Shown: piece by piece, positions 42,263-52,500 of the stretch | Position numbering within the stretch: position 1 is the stretch's first letter | Layout of the letters: every line of letters begins with the position of its first letter | From: Sepioteuthis lessoniana | Lineage: Eukaryota > Mollusca > Cephalopoda > Myopsida > Loliginidae | Assembly: GCA_963585895.1 (NCBI GenBank) | Contig: OY757907.1 | Location: 108,775,512 to 108,839,511 of the forward strand | Length of the DNA stretch: 64,000 nt | Direction: 5' to 3' | The notes under the pieces: generated by a model | Told to the model about the DNA's origin: nothing | Seen by the model: only the letters and a program-made list of their open reading frames with translations | Databases searched by the model: none | Position numbers and translations under genes: made by a program

Positions 42263-44129
42263 ATCATATCTATATGTGTATATATATATATATATATATG
42301 CAGATGTGTTCATACATGTAAACATCTGCTTCTTAGTTTATTATTATGTTTATCAACACATGGTTTGTGATGCATACACAGGTATTTTATAAGTTTTTAT
42401 GAAGAATCCCTGTTGATATCTTTTCTTTTTGTTCATGTATGAATATACACATATTTTCCTATAGAAAAATAGATACGTATATACATCTCTTTAAAAGAGA
42501 ATCTATGGACATATCATTTTTTAATATATGCCTGTTTTTCTCTGATATACACACACACACACAACTTATCTTCCTATATATATTTGTTTGAGGTAAGATA
42601 GATTTGTCCTTATTTCTTAGTTCATATTGGTACACAAAATATCAAGTACAAAAGATGAATAGATAAAAGAATAATCATTTACTTTGAGGATTTGTTTATA
42701 TTTAGTTTCATTGACTTTTCAAGGCACCTTCCCTCACATGTAAATAAGTCTATGGTTGGTGTAAATGGCACCATTTCCAGGCAACCGAAATTGAATGGAA
42801 TCACTGGCAGCAATAGGAAGAAAAAAAAAAAGAAATAAATAAACAGGCAAGCAGTTATTCCAGTTCAAGTAATCTTTCAGAATGTTCCCATTGCCAATAG
42901 ACAATTTGGAGAAAAGGTTTTTGACAAATTGTATTGTTGACACTGTTGATGTACTAGCACTTCGAAGAGATTCCATCACAGTTATTATCAGCCAAGGTAA
43001 CTGATGGACTCTACCAGTTCTACAGAATTTTTAACACTCATCACTTGGAATATTTTGTTCTTTTTTGCAAAGATCTTTTCTATGCTAGAGACATATGATT
43101 CTTCATACAAAATATTTGATGCTTTCATGTCATATTAATATTCATAATAATTGTAATCATTCACATATTTACTCAATGTACCTGTGGAAATTCCACTTTT
43201 TATAAAAGAAGCATTTTTTGTAAACAACCTGATTAATGAAGAATAATATACGAAAATAAACAAAAACTTTGCTTCCTTTATAAAGTGTTTTTTACACAGT
43301 TAAGTTGTACAAAAATGTTCTTTATTTCTTTCTTTTTCTCATTTCACACTCTCTGTCTTTTTCTTTCTCCCTCTATCTCTCTGTCTTCTTTCCTTCAATT
43401 CCATTAAAGCAGATGGTAAGCATCTGATATATAGTTTCATTCCTTCCTGACTTTTTTCTTTCTTTTTATTGCTAATGTAAAGTGTATTCTTTTGTTTTCT
43501 CTCTTTTGTTCCTCACATTCAAAAAGGAAAGGTTTATTATTAACTGAAGGTGATGACAGATCACAACATTCAAAAAGATGCATTTGTGTCTTATTCTATA
43601 AATAGTATAAAAAAATTTTTATAGGGATATAGTGTTTTTAACTGGCCTCTTAATTTAAGAGAAATGCATTTAGATTTGAAATTAAATTATATTACTACTA
43701 TGCCATAAAGTTTCTAGGTTTATATAAAAATAGATCTTGAGCCTTATGACCAATATAGATCCTTTTAGAACTATTTTGAATTTTAAGAAAGCTTAATCCA
43801 CTGACTCAGCTAATTCTCTTTAATTTTTAGAGAAAAAAACAGTGTTCAGTAATGTTTATGATTTCATGAGATGGATTTATTAAAAGCATTCAAGTTGATT
43901 TGTATGTTTTTGTTTGTGTGTTCCCATTTTACAGAATCTTAAAATGTTATAAAAATCTGATAAAACAATCGAGTAGCATTGTATCAATATCACCTAATAG
44001 AAATCCTTAATAAAACCTCTAACAGTTCATTTTAAACAGAATACACAATAATGATATTCCCTCGCTGTTGACCAGCTGTCCCCATTCTTGGATTTTTTTA
44101 TTAAAGATTTTTGTGACCTTCCTTTATTT
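42263..44129. other. No gene recognised
   Basis: Unassigned, with short (TA)n at 42,266-42,299 and (CA)n at 42,549-42,563, and pyrimidine-rich stretches near 43,320-43,400. The 81-residue minus frame at 42,734 has a Leu/Phe-rich run but no context supporting a gene. Confidence 0.4.
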
Positions 44130-44134
44130 CTAGT

Positions 44135-44359
44135 TGTAGGTGACTCACCTATGACCAGAATAATGGACTTACCCAAAAAGAATATTTATCAAGAACTAAG
44201 CTGGTAGAGCTGAGAGCAGCGGCAGCAAGCACCTTGCCTGTCTTCATGTACATTGAACCAAGGAGATCCCTCCTCAGAGACTTTTGGATACATTTGTGTT
44301 GCACTCATATCTCTGTGTTGAGTTATTTATTTATTGACCCTTAATAACCGGTCATAACA
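44135..44359 (+). mobile_element. Short solo LTR-like unit, 225 bp
   Basis: The unit starts TGTAGGTGACTCACC and ends CCGGTCATAACA. It is flanked by an exact 5-bp duplication CTAGT at 44130-44134 and 44360-44364. TGT...ACA termini plus a 5-bp duplication are the signature of LTR integration. No coding sequence is inside. An AP-1-type site sits 6 bases from the start. Strand is arbitrary because no clear poly(A) signal is seen. It does not resemble the 33,958 LTR. Confidence 0.68.
44141..44147. promoter_or_regulatory. AP-1-type site TGACTCA
   Basis: A consensus AP-1 half-palindrome lies near the 5' edge of the LTR-like unit, where it could act as an enhancer. Only the motif is seen. Confidence 0.4.
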
Positions 44360-44440
44360 CTAGTCTAGCACTTTTTTTGTAATTATGACTGGAAGATATT
44401 GTTTTCACTAAACTGAGTTGGAGCTTAAAATTTGTTAAAA

Positions 44441-44468
44441 AAAGAACATTCTGATAGAATGTTCTTTA
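44441..44468. repeat. Small hairpin
   Basis: AAAGAACATTCT and AGAATGTTCTTT are exact inverted 12-bp arms around a short spacer. Confidence 0.85.
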
Positions 44469-44533
44469 AATGCCATATTCATTGACGAGTCAAAGTCAAG
44501 TCACATTCTATTGAGAAAGTTTAATAAGTAATT

Positions 44534-44796
44534 AAGTAAAGTCAAGTTGGCAACCGTTGTCGAAGGCGACCAGAAGGCTCCCTTTTTAGTAGCTAAAACG
44601 CAAAGGTGTAGGGGGGGGTGCTACTCCTTTCCTTGGATTGTTCCACTTTACCCTTGATGCGTACTTTATATTGCTGAGTGTTAAGCAAGGAGGTATCAAG
44701 TACCATTTTTAAAGTTTTTGGTATGATGTGACCTGGGATTGAACCTAGGTCTCCCGCACCGTTGGCGAACACTCTAACCACTAGGCCAATGAGCCA
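44534..44796 (-). mobile_element. SINE-E, full length
   Basis: Plus spelling runs from AAGTCAAGTTGGCAACCGTT through CTACTCCTTTCCTTGGATTG and GCTGAGTGTTAAGCAAGGAG to the reversed B box GGGATTGAACCTAGG and head CTCTAACCACTAGGCCAATG. Near-consensus. A 62-residue minus frame is SINE read-through. Confidence 0.85.
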
Positions 44797-44872
44797 TACA
44801 AATAAAGAAATAAAAGGAAGTACTCTATAATTAGACTTCAGTAGTTATCATCCTTGATAAACTATAATGATT

Positions 44873-45258
44873 GATTTTCAATAGCATGTCAACCAGTTTA
44901 GGGTTATTCTATGCCTAGAAATTAGGGAATAGTATACAATGGACATTTAAGTTTTTTGTACTGTTATTTCTTAAGGATTTTTTTTGGTTTTGGCATGGTC
45001 TTATCAAATATGAACAATTTTTAAACAGATCTATTTGACTCATAGATGGCATCTTAAGAGGTACTATCACTCTAGATCAGAGTGAACCTGGAAGTAATAG
45101 CAGTAAAAGTGTACTCCACCCTCCTAGAGTTCCAGTAATTGATCCTCAACATCAGATTCAGTTTAGCATAGTACTTAGAAGACTCTTTTTGTGGGTGAGG
45201 GCTTACTCCACTGAAGAGGATACTCTTGGTATATTCTAAGCTCCATTGACAGGATTGT
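44873..45258 (-). mobile_element. SINE-B, diverged
   Basis: The reversed tail (AGCATGTCAACCAGTTTAG, GGTTATTCTATGCC), the CAGATCTATTTGACTC / ATAGATGGCATCTTAAG region, ATCAGAGTGAACCTGG and the altered head (TATTCTAAGCTCCATTGACA) are in order. The internal array is short and worn. Confidence 0.65.
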
Positions 45259-45394
45259 TAGGATGGAAATTAATAGTATCAAAAGTGCTTATATTCTATA
45301 AAGCATTTCAATATTTTTAGCCCCACCCCTAGCTCTTTTCCTTACATTATAAAGTTTCTTATCATCAGTATATTTTATCATTACTTAGAATATT

Positions 45395-45490
45395 TGGACT
45401 ATTGATCTCATCTTTATTATCATAATCACAATGTTTCGGCCGATTTGTCCTTCAGACTTCTTCAGGTGCTTCATGTCGAACTTGGGAGTC
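45395..45490 (-). ncRNA. Hammerhead-like Penelope repeat
   Basis: On the minus strand CTGAAGA (45459-45465) and CCGAAAC (45433-45439) match both hammerhead core boxes, with TTGTGATTATGATAATAAAG and ATAGTCCAAATATTC following as in the copies at 36,067 and 52,385. This is the copy with the best-preserved boxes. Stem II pairing is not convincing by eye. Confidence 0.42.
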
Positions 45491-45589
45491 CACACAGAAT
45501 CTCAAACTGAACCCTTTATTTGAACCACAAGGGTAGACTCTTCCATTTCTGTTAACAATGACCAGGTATAAGTGTTAATTTATAGTAAG

Positions 45590-45700
45590 TATTCCTTGTT
45601 ATTCTTACCTGTAGTTGGGATTGAACCTGCAACCTCCAGATAATTTCACTAAGAAGCAGCTTCCAACCAAACGGCTTATCCACTGAACAATGAATACTTG
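45590..45700 (-). repeat. tRNA-like sequence
   Basis: On the minus strand TTCAGTGGATAAGCCGTTTG (box A) and GCAGGTTCAATCCCAAC (box B) are well preserved. The distance is about 50 bases and no cloverleaf acceptor stem closes around them. It is more likely a further tRNA-derived SINE head than a tRNA gene. Confidence 0.5.
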
Positions 45701-45771
45701 CCAGACAATTCACATTTATTTTTTTGGTTATATTTTTTTATCGGGTCATTTTGATTAATGGTTCCCAAATT

Positions 45772-46030
45772 GTCGGCTCATTGGCCTAGTTGATAGAGTG
45801 TTCACCAATGGTCCAGGAGACCAGGGTTCAATCCCAGGTTGAGTCATACCAAAGACTTAAAAAATGGTACTTGATACCTCCTCGCTTAACACTCAGCATT
45901 ATAAGGTATGTATCTAGTGGAGCAATCCAGGGAAAGGAGTAGTGCCCCCCCTACACCTCAGTGTTGTAGCTATTGTTGTAGGGAGCCTTCTGATCACCCT
46001 CGGCAATGGTCACCAACTTTACTTTACTTA
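45772..46030 (+). mobile_element. SINE-E, full length
   Basis: Head GGCTCATTGGCCTAGTTGAT with AGAGTGTTCACCAATGG, B box GGGTTCAATCCCAGG, body GTCATACCAAAGACTTAA and CACTCAGCATTATAAGG, and end CACCCTCGGCAATGGTCACC followed by a TTTACTTTACTTA tail. Confidence 0.85.
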
Positions 46031-46074
46031 TATATATAATTCTTAATTTTTACAGAACATATATGGTAAAAGGG

Positions 46075-46302
46075 GGGCTTTCCATGCCGCTGATGTTAAC
46101 ATGCGGAACTGTGAATTATAGTTATTGAATTCAAACTCTCATCATTCCATTGTGTTCAGTTTTGGACTTATGTCCTTGGGGAAGGTATGAACCCTTTTGT
46201 CCCCACAATTATGGATTAAATAGTGCCACTACTTTTTCTCTACAAGGATAGCATTGTCATTAAATAACCCACAGGGGATGATATGCCATTAAACAAAGAA
46301 AC
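46075..46302 (+). mobile_element. SINE-A, diverged head
   Basis: Head and B-box region are altered (ATTGAATTCAAACTCTCATC). Centre CCTTGGGGAAGGTATGAACC and TATGGATTAAATAGTGCCAC, and tail TTAAATAACCCACAGGGGA, TGATATGCCATTAAAC are clear. Confidence 0.72.
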
Positions 46303-47116
46303 CAGTGGAGTCTTTTATAGTTTATGACTTTAGGTGTAAGAAAATGAATTACATTGAATTTTATTCAATCAATCAGCAACCCACTTTTTAATCATGCTTT
46401 AAGAAAGGGTATCCTTCTCTGGTCGTAATCACCATAGCCTCATGGATCTCCTTAGGTGATAAACCCTTGATATCAAGAGAATTGCTTACACTGCTAACTG
46501 TTAATTTTAAACTTTAAATATCTTTGTACTCATACAAAGAGTTGAACTTAGATAGAAATATCTAATTCATTTCCTTTTATGTTTGTAACAAACTTATCCA
46601 TTTCACCCAATATAATATAGGAATCTTGAAAGGGAGATAAGCTCACATTTTCACTTTATTTCCCATCATGCCTTTCCAGTGGCAGTTTTCTGATTGGTAT
46701 TGAAACACAGCACAGAAGTTTGCCCACTGGCATTAACTTGAAATAACTTAATAGTCTCCCAGAATTTTAATCTTTCTTATTAGTTCCATTTTCTGTCTTT
46801 TCCTTATTAGGATATTTTTCCACAGTTCTATTGAAAATAACATTATTTTACCAACATTTTCAAGTTGATGTTTTTGAAACTGTGGAAGTAGTTTTTGTGA
46901 AAGGACTATTTATGAAAAATTGATAGGATAGTCCTTTAATAAACTTAACTTAGTGTGGACAAGTTCACAAATATGGGGCACCCAGTGAAAATTATACTAA
47001 TTAATAATCGTCTGCTTGCCTAAATTTAATCACTAAATTTCAGAAGTTTAAAATTAATTAAAATGTGATTATAACTCTTCTTGACTTACTTTTAAATTAC
47101 TTACTCTCTTTTTGGC
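46303..47116. other. No gene recognised
   Basis: AT-rich unassigned sequence. Confidence 0.45.
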
Positions 47117-47478
47117 AGGGCTTAGAATATGCTTACTGTATCCTCTCCCCACCCTGCCAAAAAAGGGTTTCCTGGGTATGAGACTAGATTGGTGAGGTTC
47201 TAGTTCTGAAGATTTGGTGAGTGTGAAGCATCCTTTCATTGCCATTACTCCCAGATCCACTCTGACCCGGAGTGATAATACCTCTTGGGATCCCATGTAT
47301 GGATCAAATAGATCTATTTAAAAATTCTTCGTTTTTGCACTGTGTAAAAAAATAAATAAACTGTTAAGAAACAACTACACAAAAATTGTACATGTGAATG
47401 TACGACAAACACAATTTCCCTCACCTCTTGGCTTAAAATAACACTAGATGTGTTTATATGCCATTAAAATCAATTATT
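47117..47478 (+). mobile_element. SINE-B, diverged
   Basis: Altered head (CAGGGCTTAGAATATGCTTA), GAGGTTCTAGTTCTGAAG, CCATTACTCCCAGATCCACT, CTGACCCGGAGTGATAATAC and ATGGATCAAATAGATCTATT are followed by a short array and the tail scrap TTTATATGCCATTAAAATC. It belongs to the same subtype as the host copy at 12,255. Confidence 0.68.
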
Positions 47479-47510
47479 TAAAAATGACTATTGATTTACT
47501 GCAGTGTTAA

Positions 47511-47515
<5 letters not shown>

Positions 47516-47552
<37 letters not shown>
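47516..47552. repeat. (TA)n microsatellite
   Basis: About 18 TA units. Confidence 0.92.
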
Positions 47553-47555
<3 letters not shown>

Positions 47556-48247
47556 GAAAATCTTAATCATACATTTATTTTTAAAAAAACAAAAAAAAAC
47601 TGTTCAATATCTATGCATTTTATGATCCGGAGTCGATATCACACATTCATAAATGCAGAAATCCTTAAATATGGTATCACTGTAAGTAGGTACAGGAAAT
47701 ACGTTTAGATAATAACCTAATAGATGCATTTAAAGATAAGAATTGGAGACTTACATCTCAGATATTTTTCTGTTGGTAACCATAGCAACAGTTTAGGAGA
47801 TCTAATATTAGCAAAATTCAAGTAAATACATATTTGCTTTTTCAAGCTCAATAGTTAAATGGTGAGAAATAACTGGGAAGATCCAAGTGACAGAAAATAT
47901 TATGCTAAATCCTGATAATTCCAAATAGAATAGATTACATACATATATATATATATATATAGGGGTGGGTTATAGATTCACTTCTTGGGAGTTTTATCTT
48001 CTACAGAGCAGATTGTCTTTTTATCTGTAACTTATTTCTTTACTGTCTGTCAGTATGTCTTTTTAACCTTTTTATTTTCAGTTTGAAATTATTTACTTCT
48101 GTTTGCTAATAGTTTTCTCTAGACCCTCAAAAAGTTTTCCATTTTTCTTCTTCTTTTCATCAGTATTTTTTATTCTGTTCTTATCTGTTTGTCAACCTGT
48201 GTAATATTCTTTGTTTAATTTTTTGTTCTCTTTGTTTCCATTTAACA
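47553..48247. other. No gene recognised
   Basis: AT-rich with a short TA run at 47,943-47,961. Confidence 0.45.
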
Positions 48248-48481
48248 GCCTATTGGTCTAGTGTGGAGACTAGGGTTCAATCCCTGGTTGAGTCATACCA
48301 AAGACTAAAAAAATGCTACTTCATATGGCGTTGTTTAACAATCAGCATTATAAGGTATGGATCAAGAGTAAAGTAGTACAATCCAGGGAAAGGGGTAGTG
48401 CCCACCCCTACACCTTGGTGTAGTAGCTGTTGAAAAGGGAGCCTTTAAGTCACCATCGACTATGGTCACCAATTTTACTTG
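48248..48481 (+). mobile_element. SINE-E, slightly deleted
   Basis: CCTATTGGTCTAGTGTGGAG shows a deletion between box A and box B (GGGTTCAATCCCTGG). Body and end (CACCATCGACTATGGTCACC) are intact. Confidence 0.8.
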
Positions 48482-48534
48482 TCTCCATTTATATTCATGA
48501 AGAGGTTTTTGGTAAATGTATATCATAAGAAAAT

Positions 48535-49355
48535 GGCTTCGAGCTGACTAAGAGAAGAAGCAAAAGATACCCCGCAAAAACAATCACGGACGCCGACTAC
48601 GCTGATGACTTGGCGTTACTGGCGAATATGCCTAATCAAGCAGAGACACTACTGCATAGTCTGGAACGAGCCACAGCTGGCATTGGCCTCCATGTCAATG
48701 CACACAAAACTGAATATATGTGTTACAACCAAACGGGCAACATCGCCACACTAGATGGAGCCTCTCTGAAACTAGTAGACAAATTCACCTACCTAGGAAG
48801 TAGCGTCTCATCAACCAAAAAAGACATCGACACATGACTGACAAAGGCATGGACGGCTATCGATAGGCTCTCGATCATATGGAAATCAGACCTAACCGAT
48901 AAAATGAAACGCAGTTTCTTCCAGGCAGCAGTTGTGTCGATACTGCTATATGGATGCACTACATGGACGCTAACTAAACAGCTGGAGAAGAAACTAGGCG
49001 GAAATTACGCAAGAATGTTGAGAGCAGTATTGAACAAGTCCTGGTGACAACACCCCACGAGACACCATCTATACGGACACTTGCCCCCCATCACAAAAAC
49101 CATACAAGTTAGACAAACCAGACACGCGGGACACTGCTGGAGAAGCAAGGACGAGCTCATAAGTGATGTACTCCTATGGACCTCCACATATGGCCGTGCA
49201 AAAGCAGGACGACCAGCTCGAACTTACATACAGCGACTATGTGAGGACACAGGATGTAACCCTGAAGACCTGCCAGAGGCGATGAGTGATAGGGAGAAGT
49301 GGCGAGAGAGGGTCAGGGATATCCGTGCTGGCGGCACGACATGATGATGATGATA
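48535..49355 (+). pseudogene. RTE-like LINE, best-preserved 3' half
   Basis: One reading frame covers about 48,538-49,344 with only two in-frame stops (48,835-48,837, from an Arg codon; 49,045-49,047). It begins inside the RT palm: KRYPAKTITDADYADDLALL holds the catalytic YADD. It continues with GIGLHVNAHKTEYMCYNQ, KLVDKFTYLGSSVSSTKK, MKRSFFQAAVVSILLYGCT, RQTRHAGHCWRS and WRERVRDIRAGGTT before a true stop. The tail is GACATGATGATGATGATA. The endonuclease and RT N-terminus are lost by 5' truncation. Two point stops and no frameshift indicate a young insertion. The family is an RTE-type LINE by order and tail; the clade name is from recall. Confidence 0.9.
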
Positions 49356-49984
49356 TCATAAGATAGACAGATTGGCCATCTCACCCTTATTGTGTTAGTG
49401 TAGCATTTATTCTAAGGCTAACAGCAACAAATGAATGAATTAATAGTTTGTTTAATTATAAAAATTTATTAACCAACATGTGAAACAATGAATTAGGATA
49501 TACAGTCTATCCTGGGTATAAAGTTGAGTTTAAGGGACTTACCAGCATGCTGAGGAAGATATCTGGTATCTTAGGGTTGTCTTTCTGAGAGCTTTTAACA
49601 TCACTACCTCACGGAATGCCTAGTGGAATCTATCTGACGAGATTTTGGATTTTGCGCCAAGACTTCTGGGCTCATCACATGATTAGTATATCCAATAATT
49701 CACCTCATATATCAGAATTACCATTTTACTGACCCAACACCTTTAACAAATGTCAGTAAAGTCTATTTTTAGATGTATCTACCCAGATGTTATACATAAT
49801 TAACATAAAAAAACTCAGATTTTCCACTGTCTTCAATTAGCATATCCTCATAAATTATTGTTCTTTTACACAGGGCTGGTGTTACAGTCTCATGGTCACC
49901 ATAATATAAGATTACTCCCACTCTACAATATGTTAATTTTCATATAGTAGAATTTATAGAAAGTATATAAAATCTAGTTTAAGA
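49356..49984. other. No gene recognised
   Basis: Unassigned sequence separating two RTE-like copies on the same strand. Confidence 0.45.
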
Positions 49985-50832
49985 CGGGTTCTGTAGACAA
50001 ATTCACTTACCTAGGAAGCAGCGTCGAATCAACCAAAAAGGACATCGACACGAGGTTAACGAAAGCATGGGCAGCTATCAATAGGCTATCGATTATATGG
50101 AAATCAGATCTAACCGATAAAATGAAACGCAGTTTCTTCCAGGCAGCAGTCACATCGATACTGCTATATGGGTGCACTACATGGACTCTAACAAAACAGC
50201 TTGAGAAGAAGCTAGACGGCAAATACACAAGAATGCTGCGTGCAATCTTGAACAAGTCCTGGCGGCAACACCCCACAAGACATCAACTGTACGGCCACCT
50301 GCCTCCTATCATGAAATGGACACGGCGACACGAGTTCAAATCCTGGACGAGACTGATTGCATTTCACATAGCACTAATACCCTTGGGAAAGGTATGAATC
50401 CAATTATTCTCCCTCCAGCTATGGGTAAATAGTAGGACAGACTAGGTTCTTCAGCCTTGGTTAGGCAACTAGTCTAGGAGAATGAAAACTCTGAATTAAA
50501 ACCTGTTAAACTCCGCTTAAAAATTGACCTTGTGTCATATCCTGCCCGGGTGGAGGGGTTGGTAAATAGTATCATGAAAACTATTTAAGTTAAACGAACC
50601 AGACATGCAGGACACTGCTGGAGAAGCAGGGACGAACTCATAAGAGATGTACTCTTATGGACCCCCACACATGGCCGTGCAAAAGCAGGACGACCAGCAC
50701 GAACATACATTCAGCAGCTATGGGAGGATACGGGATGTTGTCCTGAAGACCTGCCTGGGGCGATGAACGATAGGGAGGAGTGGCGAGAGAGGGTCAGGGA
50801 TATCCGTGCTACCAGCACAACATGATGATGAT
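49985..50832 (+). pseudogene. RTE-like LINE 3' end, split by SINE-C
   Basis: The frame opens at 49,993 with VDKFTYLGSSVESTKKDIDT and runs without a stop through KRSFFQAAVTSILLYGCTTW and LNKSWRQHPTRHQLYGHLPP to 50,316, where a SINE-C is inserted. It resumes at 50,580 (TI, stop, VKRTRHAGHCWRS) and ends with WRERVRDIRATSTT and the ATG-triplet tail. Removing the SINE and one copy of its 10-bp duplication restores frame. Only one stop is seen in the resumed part. The 91-residue frame that starts at 50,122 and ends in the SINE is a LINE-SINE chimera. Confidence 0.9.
50317..50569 (+). mobile_element. SINE-C nested in RTE LINE
   Basis: TATCATGAAA at 50307-50316 and 50570-50579 is an exact 10-bp duplication. 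The copy starts at GACACGGCGACACGAGTTCA, so the A-box part of the head is missing. The B box, central block and tail (GACCTTGTGTCATATCCTGC) are intact. Because it interrupts a LINE with few mutations, it is among the youngest insertions here. Confidence 0.9.
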
Positions 50833-50989
50833 ATAAAATCTGCCCCCAAGCAGGCTTGGACTCTTACAATCTGACGTGGGGGTCAGGTGTAGAACATGCC
50901 TGCACTGCTTTTATATATCTCCTTTATCATTTATGCATTAATCCAAGCATTTTTTTTTTGTCTTGGTTATGATACTAAACTGCATTTTG

Positions 50990-51335
50990 AGGGTAAGGCT
51001 TCATTTTTGGAGCTCTGAGAAATGTAGAGTCCCCCCTTCATTGCCATTATCCCAGGTTCTCTCTATACTGGAATGTTCGTACCTGTTAGGGTCTCATCTA
51101 AAGATCAAACAAGAGATAGGAATACTTAAAACCATTTAAGTCAGCATATAAATGATTATTAAATAGGAATAGTTACTTGAAATCATATGATCGCAAATAA
51201 ATTTTCAGTATTAAGAATAGTTTTTTGAAGTTATTGTTTACAAACAACTGAAATCATGAGTTACCGGAAAAAGACTGACTTTGGCATTATATAACCAAAA
51301 GAGGGTTAACATGCCACAAAACTAAACATCCTACT
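50990..51335 (+). mobile_element. SINE-B, 5'-truncated
   Basis: It begins near GGTAAGGCTTCATTTTTGGA and shows CCATTATCCCAGGTTCTCT, GTTAGGGTCTCATCTAAAG, the array AGGAATACTTAAAACCATTT / AATGATTATTAAATAGG, and the tail TTTGGCATTATATAACC and GGTTAACATGCCACAAAAC. Confidence 0.72.
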
Positions 51336-51772
51336 ATCACCATTTGTTCTCCTATTTGGATTCTTTTTTATGAGGAAGGCTGAAAGGCAAATCAACCAAA
51401 TTTAATTTTTAATCATTTTGGACTACATTGGCTCTTAAAACATTTTTAATGCAACCCTGCATAAAGTGTTTACCTATTCAGAATGATTTGAAAGATAGAT
51501 TTTTGTACCATACATAATTAAAGACTATAAATTTTCAGCTAACTGCACTAAATACAATACAAGGATCAACATGCCATAAAACCCTTCAACTTAGCAGTTT
51601 TTCTCCAAAATATCTATATAGATTTTACAAGAATTGATCACTGTTCTGAAGTGTTTTCATTAGATTTGGCTCAACTCCTTGGTTTTATCTAGATAGTTTG
51701 TATTTCAAATTTTAGACAAATTTCATAATATTAAGTGATCCCAGTCTTCTATTGCTTTTGTGTGTATTTACT
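51336..51772. other. No gene; one SINE-B tail scrap
   Basis: Unassigned apart from AAGGATCAACATGCCATAAAAC near 51,560-51,582, a worn SINE-A/B tail. Confidence 0.45.
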
Positions 51773-52058
51773 CAACTGCTTTGCCTCAAGCAGGATGTGG
51801 CACAAGGTCATTTTCTGAATTGAGTACTACTGGTTTGGATTTAGAGTTTTCCTTCTCCTAGACTGGTTGCCTTACCAAGGTTAGAGAATCTAATCTATCC
51901 TACTATTTACTCATAGGTGGGGATAGAAGAGATGGATTCTTGACTTTCTCAATGATATTAGCACAAAATGAAATCGAAACGTCTTCATTCAGGATTTAAT
52001 CTCCGATTCCATTTCTTACAATCATGACTGCTATGCTAAGTGTACCTCCTAACAGGTT
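51773..52058 (-). mobile_element. SINE-C, older copy
   Basis: Plus spelling: CAAGCAGGATGTGGCACAAG, TTTAGAGTTTTCCTTCTCC, TACTATTTACTCATAGGTGG, then a worn head ending CTATGCTAAGTGTACC. All modules are in order with moderate divergence. Confidence 0.75.
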
Positions 52059-52384
52059 TGTATGGTAAATTGCAAAACCACGTGGTGAATTAATTTCAGC
52101 TACTATATTTTGTTTCTAAAATAGATTATTTGTTTAAAATGATCAAAGTTTTCTTTAGACAATTGTCTGTAAAATACCTTCTTTTTTTTTTTTTTTTTTT
52201 TTACCCCAGAATTTGAAATTGACCCATTTCTAATCAGATTAATGGACCACTAACTTCAGAAGCCATATTACAAAATTTATTACACCTAGAACATCTATGT
52301 TAATCCAATATTTTCTGGGCCATCCATATTTGTTTTATAAGATGGCCTACATTATAGTTGTATAATATAGGTCCACAAGTTCAA
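52059..52384. other. No gene; long T run
   Basis: AT-rich. A run of 21 T lies near 52,181-52,202. Nothing else is identified. Confidence 0.45.
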
Positions 52385-52500
52385 CAAGAAACACCTGAAG
52401 AAGGCTGAAGGATGCATCAACTGTTGTGAATGTAACAAAAAGATGATGACAATAGTCCGAATACATGAAATGATAAAAATTATCAAGCTTCATCTTAGAA
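52385..52500 (+). ncRNA. Hammerhead-like repeat, decayed
   Basis: CACCTGAAGAAGGCTGAAGG (CTGAAGA at 52395-52401), TTGTGAATGTAACA and GACAATAGTCCGAATA align with the copies at 36,067 and 45,395 (minus). The GAAA box is lost (AACTGTTGTG), so no catalytic fold is expected. A 103-residue minus frame across it is an artefact. Confidence 0.4.

Noticed and set aside
45590-45700. Possible functional tRNA gene
   Set aside because: Good A and B boxes, but no closing acceptor stem or anticodon arm could be drawn; tRNA-derived repeats are abundant here.
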